Below, one piece after another: positions 38,972-49,608 of a DNA stretch of 64,000 nt. Under the pieces are notes generated by a model. The model worked only from the letters and a program-made list of their open reading frames with translations, was not told where the DNA came from and ran no database searches. Source of the DNA: Lichenostomus cassidix (Eukaryota; Chordata; Aves; Passeriformes; Meliphagidae); the NCBI GenBank assembly GCA_008360975.2, contig CM039211.1:49412077-49476076 (forward strand), written 5' to 3'. The first letter of the stretch is position 1. Each line of letters starts with the position of its first letter. The translations under genes and the position numbers were made by a program.

Positions 38972-38979
38972 TGACATCA
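38972..38979 (+). promoter_or_regulatory. CRE-like site upstream of MAP1B
   Basis: TGACATCA differs by one base from the cAMP response element TGACGTCA and lies about 110 bases upstream of the TATA box. Binding by CREB/ATF or AP-1 proteins is an inference. Confidence 0.4.
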
Positions 38980-39024
38980 GCTGTGGATGCTGGAAAGGCG
39001 GCGGCGGCGCGGAGGATGCGCCGG

Positions 39025-39054
39025 CTCCCCCCCTTCCTCCTCCTCCTCCTCCTC
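39025..39054. repeat. Polypyrimidine (CTC)n tract in the MAP1B promoter
   Basis: A run of C followed by about six CTC/TCC triplets gives a strand-asymmetric pyrimidine tract ending about 30 bases upstream of the TATA box. Confidence 0.85.
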
Positions 39055-39082
39055 ACCAGGTCCCTGCCCTGCACCGTCTCCG

Positions 39083-39090
39083 TATAAAAG
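39083..39090 (+). promoter_or_regulatory. MAP1B: MAP1B TATA box
   Basis: TATAAAAG sits 101 bases upstream of the start codon inside the CpG island. Transcription would begin near 39110-39115, giving a 5' UTR of about 70-75 bases with no upstream ATG. Mammalian MAP1B is known to have a TATA-containing promoter together with TATA-less initiation, so this site fits the family. Confidence 0.8.
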
Positions 39091-39183
39091 CGCCGCCGCC
39101 TCCCCGCCCGCCCTCACTCCCTCCTTGCCGCCTGCGGAGCCGCCGCCGAGCACTCGGCGCCCCGGAGCCGCGGGGCGGAGGCG

Positions 39184-39361
39184 ATGGCCACCGTAGTGGT
39201 GGAAGTGGACTCGGAGCCCTCCTGCAGCATCCCCAACCCGACCTCCACCTCGCCCAGTCTCTCCCACCGCTTCCTAGACAGCAAGTTTTACCTGCTGGTG
39301 GTCATCGGCGAGCTGGTGACCGAGGAGCACCTGCGGCGGGCCATCGCCAATATCGAGCGAG
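39184..39361 (+). CDS. MAP1B: Microtubule-associated protein 1B, exon 1 (partial gene)
   Basis: This exon encodes residues 1-59 and the first base of codon 60. MAP1B is a large neuronal protein of about 2,450 residues, cleaved into a heavy chain and light chain LC1. It binds and stabilises microtubules and links them to actin during axon growth. The translation begins MATVVVE and runs through SPSLSHRFLDSKFYLLVV and EEHLRRAIANIERG, which I recognise as the conserved MAP1B amino terminus. MAP1A is a poorer match. Residues 8-22 are the variable part. The start codon has G at -3 and +4 (GCGATGG), a strong context. The donor G/GTGAGG follows 39361, leaving phase 1. Reading through the donor stays open to 39903, but only because the DNA is GC-rich. 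Confidence 0.96.
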
Positions 39362-42300
39362 GTGAGGCGGCGGGAGCCGGGGTGCCGCAAGCAGCGCCGC
39401 GACACCCTCCCGCCGGTGCCCTGCCCCTCCCTGGGCGCGGCCGGCAGCCCGGATCGCCCCCCGACACCCATCCCGCCGAGCCGCGCTCTCCGGCTCTTTA
39501 TTCCCCGGGGGGTCCCGCCGCCATCGCCCACCCTGCCGCCCTCCCCCGCGGGGTGCGGGCGCTGCGGAGCGGGGCTGCGGAGAGCCGCAGCGAGCCCCCT
39601 CCCGCCATCGCGGGGCGGAGGGCCGGGTCGGGAGCGCAGCGCCCGCCGCCGAGCCCGTCTGCCCGGAGACACCGGCGGGTGGGCGTGGCACGGTCCGCAC
39701 TGCGGTCCCGATGGCAGCCCGGGGCGGACAAAGGGCGGCTGGCGATGGGGTGGATGGGATGGGATGGGCTGGGGCTGCGGGGCGGCTGCCGCCCGCAATC
39801 TCCCGTTCCCCACCGCCACGCCAAGCCGGCGGGGTTCGGGGCGTTTTCCCTCTCGGCGGCAGCGGCTGCGCGGGCGGGAGCGCAGCCGCGCCTTTGTGTC
39901 TAACTTTGGGCGCTGGACTTTTCCATCGGGTGGAGAATTTTTGAGTATCCAAGCTCACTATACATACGCGCATTATTTATTCAAATAAAGAAAACCCATA
40001 TGAGTAACAAGGCTGTTAACCTGAGTGCTCAGCCTCGTTATTGTCCGACTGCGGGCTGCTCTGACTCGGCGTTTATTTGTCCTTTGCTTGAGACGGTGAT
40101 GCAGGATGATATTGCAAGTGTAATGACAGTTTTGTAAGTTTTCGTTGTGGTTTCTGATACAATAGATTGGAGTGTGTATGCAGAGAGGGGAAAAAAAAAA
40201 CGTTGCAATATTAGTGGAATAAAGCACAAAGAAAATTATTGCCAGATCTTGCAGTTTGTTAAACTCTGTTGACACCTGATTTTATAACATGTATTTTTTG
40301 TTCTGGGCTGGTGAAAGCAAAGATTTCAGAAACTGCCATTGTTAGAGTGCAGAAGAGACCCTGAAATGGGGAATTGGTAGCAGCCTTGTCATGTAGGTGT
40401 GGTTCGGCAGTCCAGCTAGGACTTCATCTGTGTCTATTGTTGCTTTCTCAAACATTGTTGCTTTAGTTGGCTATTTCTCTGAATTCTTTTTCACAACTGT
40501 TTGAAGTAAAAGGCATCCTCATCGCAGCTAACCAGTTTCATCATAACCTGTTCATCTTTATTGCTACCATTGTCTCCTGGGGAGAACCACTGAGGCAGGT
40601 GCTTTGTCATTCAGAGCCTCTTCAGCTTTGCACTTGCTTCATTCTATCTAATTTTCAGTTGTGTTAGAAGTGAACTGGCTGCATTTTAATTAAACTGTTA
40701 AAGATTATAGAGCAAACTGGTAAAATTTCTTCCCTCAAGACAGCTGACACCCTTCCTCTTCAGTCTCTTCTTGAATCTTCTATTGTACAGTTGCTGCTGC
40801 ATAGCTCAGTTGCTGCTACCTCCTGCCACTAAGCATAACGCCCATTTACAGGTTTAGATGTTCAGAGGGAATGTTTTGGCCTTTTAATTCATCATTTTGG
40901 ATTAGAAGCCACCTTGGTGCTCCTAGTATCAGACCATCTGATTGAGATTTTTGCCTACTAGGAATAATCCTTGATGAAATTTTGAGGTACATTGTTCTGG
41001 ATGAATACAGTGGGAGTCTGAAGCTCTGTCTACATGAGGCAATTATGGGCTCTTTGGAAAGTCTGCTGTAGTCTGGAAAAAAAAAAAAAACACTTCTTGC
41101 AACCTTTATTCTCAATAGAGTTTTAAATGCATTTTGGTTCTTTAACTCTGCTTCACTGTCTTCTCTGGTACATCTCCTGAGTACCATCACCAAAAACTGT
41201 GGATTCATGCGCCAAACTGCAGAGCAACGTGTCAAAGAAAACATCTGCTGATAACACATCAGTGGCGTGATGCTACGCAACCTGGTGGAATGCAGAGTCA
41301 TTTCTTAATATATCATGGAGAGGGAATGGCGTGGCAAGATGCATTTTCAGTAATTACATTTGGGATATGACTTTGCTAAGGGGGCAATCCTCCAACCCAC
41401 CATCCACCAAAAGAGAAGAGGGAGTGAAGAGAAAGCTTCAAGATTTTTCCACTGATTTAGCAGATGCTACTGGGTGTGCCCTGCCTGCTGTCTGATTAGT
41501 CCTGTATCTGGTGGCATTGCACTCCTAAGACTGCAGAAAGAAAGAAATAGCTTCAGTTCAGCCATGTTTACAGCAGTTACGTCCACACTGCTAATCCATC
41601 ATTGGATTGACCTTGGATTTTAGTTCCAGGTTTACCTTCATTCTACCCAAAACCTGATTTTGTTATATAATGTGTTTAATACATTATGTTACCCTGTAAT
41701 ATACATGCATCATTTTTGCATCCAGACTGCTGAATCATGCAGTTGCAAATTTTGGATAGTCTACCCAAATTCTAACTTCAGCTTCAAGGACCGCTGTATG
41801 AATAGGGCATACGGGCTTTTTTCCCCTATTGATTTTGTGTTGAGTCCTGTATTTTGGACATTGCCTGTCTCAACATTCTTGACCACATATAATCAGAATC
41901 TGATCCCTACAGCAAATTAGGGTCACAATTAAAGCAGCTAGGGATGGTAGACAAGTCCTGTCATTGGCATCATTGATGAATCATAGTCCATGTTGCTTAA
42001 CTGACCTCCAGAAAACTTTGTAGTTTCTCCACACAAGCTTGGTGTCATAGGCCAGGGAGCTGTTTATCTTCAAGCTTCTTGAAGTTCAGCACTCATTCAT
42101 TCAGCATAATTCAGCCTTGTGATCAATGCCAGTTTGATAGTGATTGTTTTCATATGTGCTCCATGTGTATGGTATTATATCATCTTGGCATTCTTGCTCT
42201 CAAATATTCCAACACGTGCAAGATATTAAAGCCTATTTAGATGTATTTGTCTGCCAAAACTCGTCCCAAAAATGCACCATATGGCTAAGAGATTTCTGAG

Positions 42301-43917
42301 AAAACAAAGTGAGGAGACTTGCAGAAGAGTCTTGCTGCTTATGCTTCTGAACAATGATGCATCATTCAGGAACTGGAGGTGGCTGGTTATAGTTCAGTTA
42401 TTTTTCTCAAGTAGTTATGAAACAGACAATACTGTATTTTCCAGTTTTTCTAGGGATTCAAATGGCAGCTACTTAATTGTTGGTAGCAGGTTACAGTAGT
42501 AAGCTTGCTACTGCCTTTGCTAGGATGCCAACAAGGAAAAGCCCTGGATGCATTTTTGCAGAGACTTCAGGCTGTTGAAATGCAGATATTCGTATTTGCA
42601 TGGAGAACCTACTTGGAGCTGCAATGGGAGATTGGCAGTGCAGATCTGGTTTCTCTGCTCTTCCCTCTTTTCTCCTCATCCTTCGTTCCTGCAACATGGT
42701 TTCTGCCAGTCTAAGTCCTAACATTTCTGCTGCCTTGGAACACAATATGTAGCATGGGAAGCAGCATTGACAGTAACATCCACAGCCTGAAATCCTGATA
42801 GTTTGCAGCAGTGTTGGCTCTAGACTCATGTTGAGGGCTTGGACACACCTCTTCAGGATTCTGCTTGTCAAACCCTAAAGTGGTTTAATGCAACAATTTC
42901 ATGCAAAGGCATGGCTATGTGGGGAGGGGCCACGAGACACTTCCTCACCAGCAATCTCTTCTATGTTTCCAGTTCATTTGTATAGAGGTAATGATGTTAT
43001 TTTAGGACAAAAAACTGAGTGCAGTTTTGGTTCTTAAAATCGCAGCAGTGCCTGGACTTACTTGTAGGGCTACTGCCTGCTCATTATTTCAAAACTAGAA
43101 GATTTTTCACAATAATTTAAAAACAAAATTATAGAAAAATCTGAAGTGTTTTTTTTTTAATTATTCATCAAAATCGTATGGAAGTAAACTAGAAACTTGT
43201 CGTTTGGCTGCAATGACTGGTTTTTTTTCCTGGTCAAATTTCAATCCTTAAAAATTTGCTTTGAAATAATACATTTTTTGGTCATACAAGTGTCAAGTGT
43301 CTCACTGTTTAAGTAGCTGGAGGAAAAACAGTAGGGAACAGAGATGTGCTGTTCAGTTTTTAAAAGAAAAAAGATCAAGCACAGCATTTTCAAATCTCAA
43401 AACAAGAGTTCTGACACTTCATAAATAAAAGATCACTTAAATTTCAATTTAAAATATGGTATGCTTCAAAGATATTGAATGAAGAAGTCAGCAATTTAAT
43501 ACTTTGTATTTAAATATTAATTAGCAACATGCTAGGTAATGCTGTCTTCTCAAAAGGGTAATGTGACTGAAGTGTCCTCTGAGTGATTCACTCTTTTGCT
43601 TTTGTAAACCTGTGTATTTGCTATTTTAAAGTCAAGTCAGTGACACTGGTAACTTTTTGTGAAGTGGCTACTATTGCAGTTCTAGAGCTGGGCTTAAAGA
43701 ATGGTCACCCTTTGGAAAAGCAGATTGTCTTTTTCTGATTCCTGTCAGAATCTGTCTGAGCATATTAAAAAAAAATAGCTGTGTGCTTTGAAAAGAAGTG
43801 AGGCTGGGCTTGGAATTTAGAAATATTCAAATAGCATGAATGCAAATAGAAAAATACTCAGTTAAAACTTCTGGTGCTCATGTATCAAGCTGGATATGTT
43901 TGTATTTTGAATTTTAG
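39362..43917 (+). other. MAP1B: MAP1B intron 1
   Basis: A 4,556-bp phase-1 intron with GTGAGG donor and TTTTGAATTTTAG acceptor. The first 540 bases are CpG-island DNA with a G-quadruplex motif (39756-39774). From about 39.9 kb it is plain AT-rich sequence in which I recognise no exon, repeat family or RNA gene. Confidence 0.9.
39747..39774 (+). other. G-quadruplex-forming motif in early intron 1
   Basis: Five G tracts (39747-39750, 39756-39758, 39761-39763, 39766-39768, 39771-39774) occur in a GGGAT-type array. The last four have loops of only two bases. The motif is on the sense strand, so it would be present in the nascent RNA. Confidence 0.8.
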
Positions 43918-44019
43918 GAATCCGATCATGGGACACAAACTTGGTCGAATGCAACTTGGATCAAGAACTGAAACTTTTTGTGTCTCGCCATTCAGCTCGA
44001 TTCTCTCCTGATGTCAGAG
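43918..44019 (+). CDS. MAP1B: Microtubule-associated protein 1B, exon 2 (partial gene)
   Basis: A 102-bp exon that completes codon 60 (Gly), encodes residues 61-93 and gives the first base of codon 94. The translation IRSWDTNLVECNLDQELK, followed by LFVSRHSARFSPDVR, is the conserved MAP1B segment that directly follows exon 1. The acceptor is ATTTTAG/GA and the donor GAG/GTGAGT. Both flanking introns are phase 1 and the exon length is a multiple of three, so skipping it would keep the frame. It belongs to the N-terminal region of the heavy chain. The next exon is not in the window, and no sequence encoding the expected continuation was seen up to 64000. Confidence 0.96.
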
Positions 44020-47000
44020 GTGAGTTTAAGAGCAGAACTAATAATTACAGTCTGAAATTGCCTGGCCCATTAGTTTTAGGGCCTTTTTAAAGTTAAAAAA
44101 ACTCACTTTTTGATTGAACAGTTTCTTCATGTAGCACCAATCCAGTAGTCCCAGAGACTGAAGCTTACTGTAGTTGGTAGAGTACATACAAAAAAAAATA
44201 ACTGGGAAGGTTAGCTCTGTAGTTTGAGAGAGCCAGAACTGATGTCACAGCTGTTGCACGAATGTAGCTCAAACCCTGTGTTTCTTCCCAAAGGACTTGG
44301 ACTTTCTCTTTCTTGGTATGAGAAGCTGAGTTATGGTGAGTCTGTCTTCACTCACAGGAACTTCCTTTGGCTTGTATGAGGAAGTCAGAAATTTATAGTG
44401 CTAATAAGACTAAATCTCTTTTGCTGACTTTTTTTCAAGCCCGTTTTTCCTGTAGGGGATTAATTCAATGAAGCAAAACATTTGTTTTCCAGTTTTGTGA
44501 AGTGTAAAATTTGGGTTTGTTCTGATTTCATGAGAATCAAGTGTTTGGTAAGTTTTCTAAGATCTCATTACTCTTAATACAAATTCTGAGTGAGTATGGG
44601 TGAATTTAATCAGGTTTCTCATGTGAAAATATATTACCTTCTCAGAGCAGTAGAGGTTTCTGCTATTGAGGGAATCATTGTGGCCATGTGCATGAGTACT
44701 ACTACCTAGTACTGATTGGTGTCAAAAATTCCAGTTTCAGGGATATCTCTCATGTGTGGTGAAAAAGGGTTATGAAACTTTATGTTAGGCCACTGCATCA
44801 CCTGAGGTCAATTGCTATACATTATTGACTAAGAGATCCTGATGCCTTGCTAGCATGACAGTATTGATGTGATGGTTTTGAATAATGCACAAAAATGTCT
44901 TGTGTAACTAATTTTTTCTTCTTGCAGCATATGTTAAAGCAGTTTTTGCTGTATATCCCCATATCTATAGTCAGTAAAGCACTGCCAGAGTTAAGAAAAA
45001 ATTATATACGTCTGTAATTCTTCATCAGATCTGAAAATCACCATAGTTAATACAACAATACACAGCATGAAGATTTTTGAGTCAAGACATGTAGCTCCTA
45101 ACTTATGTGGAAGTAAACTTGGGGCTAGAATATATGTCTTTAATTTAATTTTAAATATCATGAAGCCAACTGCACATCTCGGTGACACTTGTTGCTTTGC
45201 TTTATAGAGGGAATTTATCTTTAAGGAATGTAAAATGCAAGGTATGCCATTTTTAACATGTATGTGTTTTACATTAAAACCTCAGGCAAATAAAAAGATC
45301 CTATGTTTCTCCTGCAGCAAAAATATTACAGCATTACTAGTATTTTTACTGCCTCCTTTAGATGATATATTCGAATACCACTGCATGAATTAAAATAAAG
45401 CAAATGCTGTACTTTCGTATGATAAATGAGATAAGACTGTGCATCCCTTTGCAGCAGAAAGAATGTAGAATTCTTTACGAGTTTTTCTCTAGGAATTGTA
45501 TTTTTGATTGGTTTTTTCCCATGTTTGTCTAGACTTTCTTGTTTAGGGAATTGTGTTGAATTCCAGCTTAATTGCATGTGACTGGAGTTCATCAACATCT
45601 CTGACAAGCAGAACTGAATGTGGTTTTCACCACTGCTCAATCTTTAAACAATAAACTGCCAAAATCTGTGTTTAAAGACCATTAAGGGAGCCTGAAATTT
45701 GAATAAAGGCAATATCAAGGCATATAGCTATCCCTTTTGACCAACTTCTTGTCTAAAAGTTTTTGGAGAAACCCATTTGTACCTCCAGAATCCCACTGTA
45801 CATATCAGGGAATTATTTTAGTTTCTTTCTGCGGTTCTCTGATGTTGAATTCTGCATGAGGCTCCTTTGTATCCTCTCTGTTTGGCAGAAAGAAGGCTTT
45901 TTTGTTGCCATTGTTTAATAAGATTTCAGAATGTTTCATCTTTGTTGCAGCACCCAAATGTTGAATTTTGGGTGTTTAGCTGCTGAAAGAGTAGATTTTG
46001 ATACTAAAGAGATGATTGTAAGTACATATTCCTTATGGTCCCAAATGCAGAAATAGAATTTAGGTAACTAGGTGACCTTTTGTCCAAGGGAAGTATTCAT
46101 CCAAGGTGATGGGGTTGTCTGTGGAATGTAATTAAACAATCTTTTTTTCAGCCTTTTGAGTCTGAAATCTCTGTGTAACTCACATGAAGGGGCAGTTTGC
46201 TCTTGAAGGCTCTTGGTTTAGTCAGGTCCAACTGCTGGCTGACTGAAGCCTGTTGATTATTGTGTTTAACTATCGTAATTGCAGTGCTGGCTCAGTACTT
46301 GCTTGTGTGCTTCTTGTAACAGCTTGAGGATATGCATAGCAGCAATGGGAAGGGTAAGAATCTTTCTCCAAAAGGAAGCTTGGAGGACATGGGGCCAATC
46401 CTGTCCCCATGCCACATGCCTCTGATGTCGAAGGAAAGACGTGGAAGAGATTGTCAAAACATTCATGTGTTTTCACTTAAAGAATTTAAGGTCTAATCTT
46501 TCTCCCTGTGTAGTGAGTAGCCATGTACATACTGGTACTGCAGGGATCATGACTAGATCCCAGCACGCTTTTGGTGCTCTTTTCAAGGGGATGGGTATTT
46601 GTGCATATTGTATTTGGGCTGTTGGGCAATTTATGAGTGATTTAGGATTCCCGAAAAATAAGATTCGAAATGGAAATTCCAGCAGATCTTTTCTGCTACC
46701 TTGTAAAGCAGCTGAGTTAGCAGACTCCTTAGCAATAACAGATCTTGGAGAGATGATGTTGCCAGGTGCTGGTGAAAAATGAGTAACACAAGTAATTAAC
46801 TGGTTGCCAAGACAACAGGCAACATGACTTTAAAGGGATACTCCAGTGGTGCCTCTGTGTTCTTTGTCGTGTACTGATAACTTCCATCTTATGGTAATAT
46901 CAAAAGCATAAAAAAAATTGAAACAATACACGAGCTGGAAAAGGAGCTGTGCATCTGGTAGTGAGGCAGAACAAGTGGAGAGTCTTGGAGAGAGCTCATT

Positions 47001-48368
47001 TGAAGTTGCAGCTGTAGCTACCAATCTTTGCTTAATTAACAAGAAAGTTTCAGCTGCGTAAGGCAGCTTCACAAAAGACCATGTTTTTGGGTGGGGGAGG
47101 GTGAAGCCATTGATGGCTCTTCTGTAAGATTTTTATACTGCTGTTTTATCCCCAGTTTCCACCTGGGGACACTTAACTGTTGCACTGGTGCACAGTCAAG
47201 CCCTTGGTAGATAAAATCCATTATATTTAAATAGCTGTTCACCCCCAACCTTCTAATAAATACTGCTCAAGCTATGCAGTGTGGCTCCTTTGTGCTTTGT
47301 TCTGTGGTTATCAGGAACATATATGTGTGTTTCCTGTCTGAGTAGGAGACCTCCAGTTGCCCACTAGCCAGTGCAGACACCAACTGCTGACTTAAGTGAG
47401 TCCTTCCTTACCTGTGCCAAAGACTTTGTTATTGCCAGCCTGCCTGCAGCCAGAGGGGACCTTGGCAAAGAGCAAGGCATGTTTGAATTCCTCTTGGCAG
47501 CCACCTGCATCAGCAGCAGCAGTGGGCTTGCCTTTCTCAGGCTGCCTAAAAGGTCTTTCCTCTATGATGCTGTCATTATTCCAAAAAACCTTACTTCCCT
47601 TCTGAAAGTTACCATTTCAAAGGTTACTGTTTAGGACTGCTGATAACCTGTGGAGAATTTTTGGATCTGGGAATTTTGGTCATCAGATCCATACATTGAC
47701 AATGTCGTGTATAGTCCCATTTCCTTTGTCAAAGCAGATCTAAACCCAGTTAACGTCACACCTAGTAGCTTGCCATGTGAACTCGTGGAGTCACTGACAA
47801 AACCCTGAACGGTTTTACTGAAACGGCATGGTTTTAGTGCTGATTTACTTAAAAACTGCTTTTCATTAAAATTCCTCAAGTCAGAGGACATAGGTACTTG
47901 AGTCAAACCTATGATTTAAAATGAAAGAAAGGGAAAAGAGACAAGAAGTTAAGACCAGATTTCTCAGGCACTAACAGAGTGCCATAACTGTATACAAATA
48001 AATTTTGCTTAAGATCTCAGGTAGTCTGATAGGCACATTTAGGGACATGCTACAAATATGATTCTTCAGCTACTTAGAGACTGTGATGACAGCTGGAGTA
48101 TCTATTCTGTGAAGTCTTTCTAGTGCACTGTATGTTTGGAGAGGTTAATTTTAATTGGCTACTAGATTTGCTTTGTTTCTCAAAGTATTTGCGCATTGCA
48201 AGAAAGAAAATGGAGGCAGCCTAGGACCTGAAGAGGTAATTGAGCTGACTCACGCTGCAGCGGCTGCGAGTGGTGTCCCTGCAGGCTGACCTGCTGTTGC
48301 TTGTGGTCCAGGGCTGCAGCCTGGACCTGCCCAGAAGCAAAGCCAGGAGCCCCTGGGTCCTGGGGGAG

Positions 48369-48544
48369 GATATTGATGGGAGCACACGCAATACACTGTG
48401 AATTTTTTTAGGGATATTGATGGGAGCACACGCAATACACTGTGAATTTTTTTAGGGATATTGATGGGAGCACACGCAATACACTGTGAATTTTTTTAGG
48501 GATATTGGTGGGAGCACACACAATACACTGTGAATTTTTTTAGG
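48369..48544. repeat. 44-bp x 4 minisatellite
   Basis: Four contiguous 44-bp units start at 48369, 48413, 48457 and 48501. Each begins GATATTG and ends ATTTTTTTAGG. Units 1-3 are identical and unit 4 differs at two positions (GATATTGG and CACACACAAT in place of CACACGCAAT). The array lies next to a GC-richer segment (about 48245-48370). Homogeneity implies recent expansion and probable length polymorphism. Confidence 0.97.
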
Positions 48545-49425
48545 GCGGATGCTACGATTTTGATGGTTCAGGAGAGGATTACAGTGCGATAGAGTGTGTG
48601 TTTGAATAAAAGAATTGTCAAAGCCTTCTTTTCTTAGTACTGTTTAAAATTCCAGAGATGGCCTAATAAGTCACTTTATCATCTTTTTTTCAGCAAGTAA
48701 GGTGTTGTACTTATGTGACAATCATTCTGGCATTGACTTCCATTTTTGCTTTTTTTAGGAAAGTTCTCAAATAAAATTAGCATGAATTTGCATTGCTGCC
48801 AAAACACCGGTACCTGCTGATGCTAAGCTGTTAGTGTGAATCAGCAAAGTTAGTGAGAGGTTATTTTTAAATGCCTTGTATCACAAGTATATATGATAAG
48901 TTCAATGGTATTAGAATAGCCCATGTTTTAAGGGAACAGATTTTGACTTGTGTGAGGCAGCTACCAGAGGCACAGGATTAAGTTAGTTGTGAATAATGAT
49001 AGAATTTTAACCGCATTATGAAATTTGAATCCCCATTCCTCCTTATTAGAATGAAAATTAAGCATACCTAATGCTATAATCACAAAGGTTATTTTGTTAA
49101 GGGTTATCTTATAGAATTACAATTCTTAATTTGTCACTTGTGAGATTCCTCAATCTTTTTTGTAATGTTTTCTTTATGTGGGTTTTCTGAAATTGAGAAC
49201 TACAGTAATATTTTATTTTTGACCCCTGCCCAGTATTATTTCCATATGACCTGCCTCTCATCTCTTCCATCATGGATTTATGATAAATGTGTAACCAGAA
49301 TATTACTGCCACTTTTCAAATCTAATTTCTTTTTATCATGTGCAACATTTTAGTCAGATGTGTGTTAATTTTGCCGAGATTTATGTACTTCACTTGTCTG
49401 GATTTTCTGTTGCTTTCTTATCTAG

Positions 49426-49608
49426 CATATCAGTTACTTGAGAGAAACATTAAATGCTTTAATTGGACTTTGTAATGAGAAGAGACTTGATCCAAAGGCC
49501 ACTGAAATAATTGGATTGGATTTTGGATTAGAGAAAATACTATCTAGTATTTTGAAGGTAGAACAAAGACCAAAATACCACATAATGAGCAAAAAAGTTA
49601 ACATCTAA
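49426..49608 (+). other. Unassigned exon-like open frame in intron 2
   Basis: A pyrimidine-rich acceptor-like sequence (TTGCTTTCTTATCTAG, ending 49425) is followed directly by an open frame of 60 codons, stopping at 49606-49608. The frame begins HISYLRETLNALIGLCNEKR and has protein-like composition with alternating hydrophobic and charged residues. A donor-like AAG/GTAGAA at 49557/49558 would define a 132-bp exon of exactly 44 codons (phase 0 to 0). It does not fit the phase-1 MAP1B frame, which would stop quickly. I do not recognise the protein. It could be an exon of a nested transcript, a fragment of a retrocopy, or chance. Confidence 0.22.

Larger units (their letters stand above)
38640..39900 (+). 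promoter_or_regulatory. MAP1B: CpG island at the MAP1B promoter and exon 1
   Basis: Sequence composition changes abruptly to GC-rich with dense CpG between about 38640 and 39900, in contrast to AT-rich flanks. The island spans the core promoter, 5' UTR, exon 1 and the first 540 bases of intron 1. It contains GC boxes, for example GGGGCGGG at 38863-38870 and GGGGCGG at 39172-39178. Lack of CpG decay indicates germline hypomethylation, as usual for a broadly used developmental neuronal promoter. Confidence 0.9.

Noticed and set aside
39184..39903. A 239-codon open frame reading from the MAP1B start straight through the exon 1 donor
   Set aside because: Conserved protein stops exactly at the GTGAGG donor, and the rest is low-complexity Pro/Ala/Arg/Gly from GC-rich intron. 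The join to exon 2 in phase 1 explains the true gene.
38653..39973. Long open frames on the minus strand and in other plus frames across the CpG island (up to 223 codons)
   Set aside because: They arise from scarcity of stop codons in GC-rich DNA. None has a domain or repeats a known protein.
44910..44975. Strong acceptor-like TTTTTTCTTCTTGCAG (ending 44927) shortly after exon 2
   Set aside because: No good donor nearby and no MAP1B-like or other coding sequence follows, so it is probably a cryptic site.
46441..46782. 113-codon open frame in intron 2
   Set aside because: No family resemblance and no acceptor or donor arrangement that preserves it.
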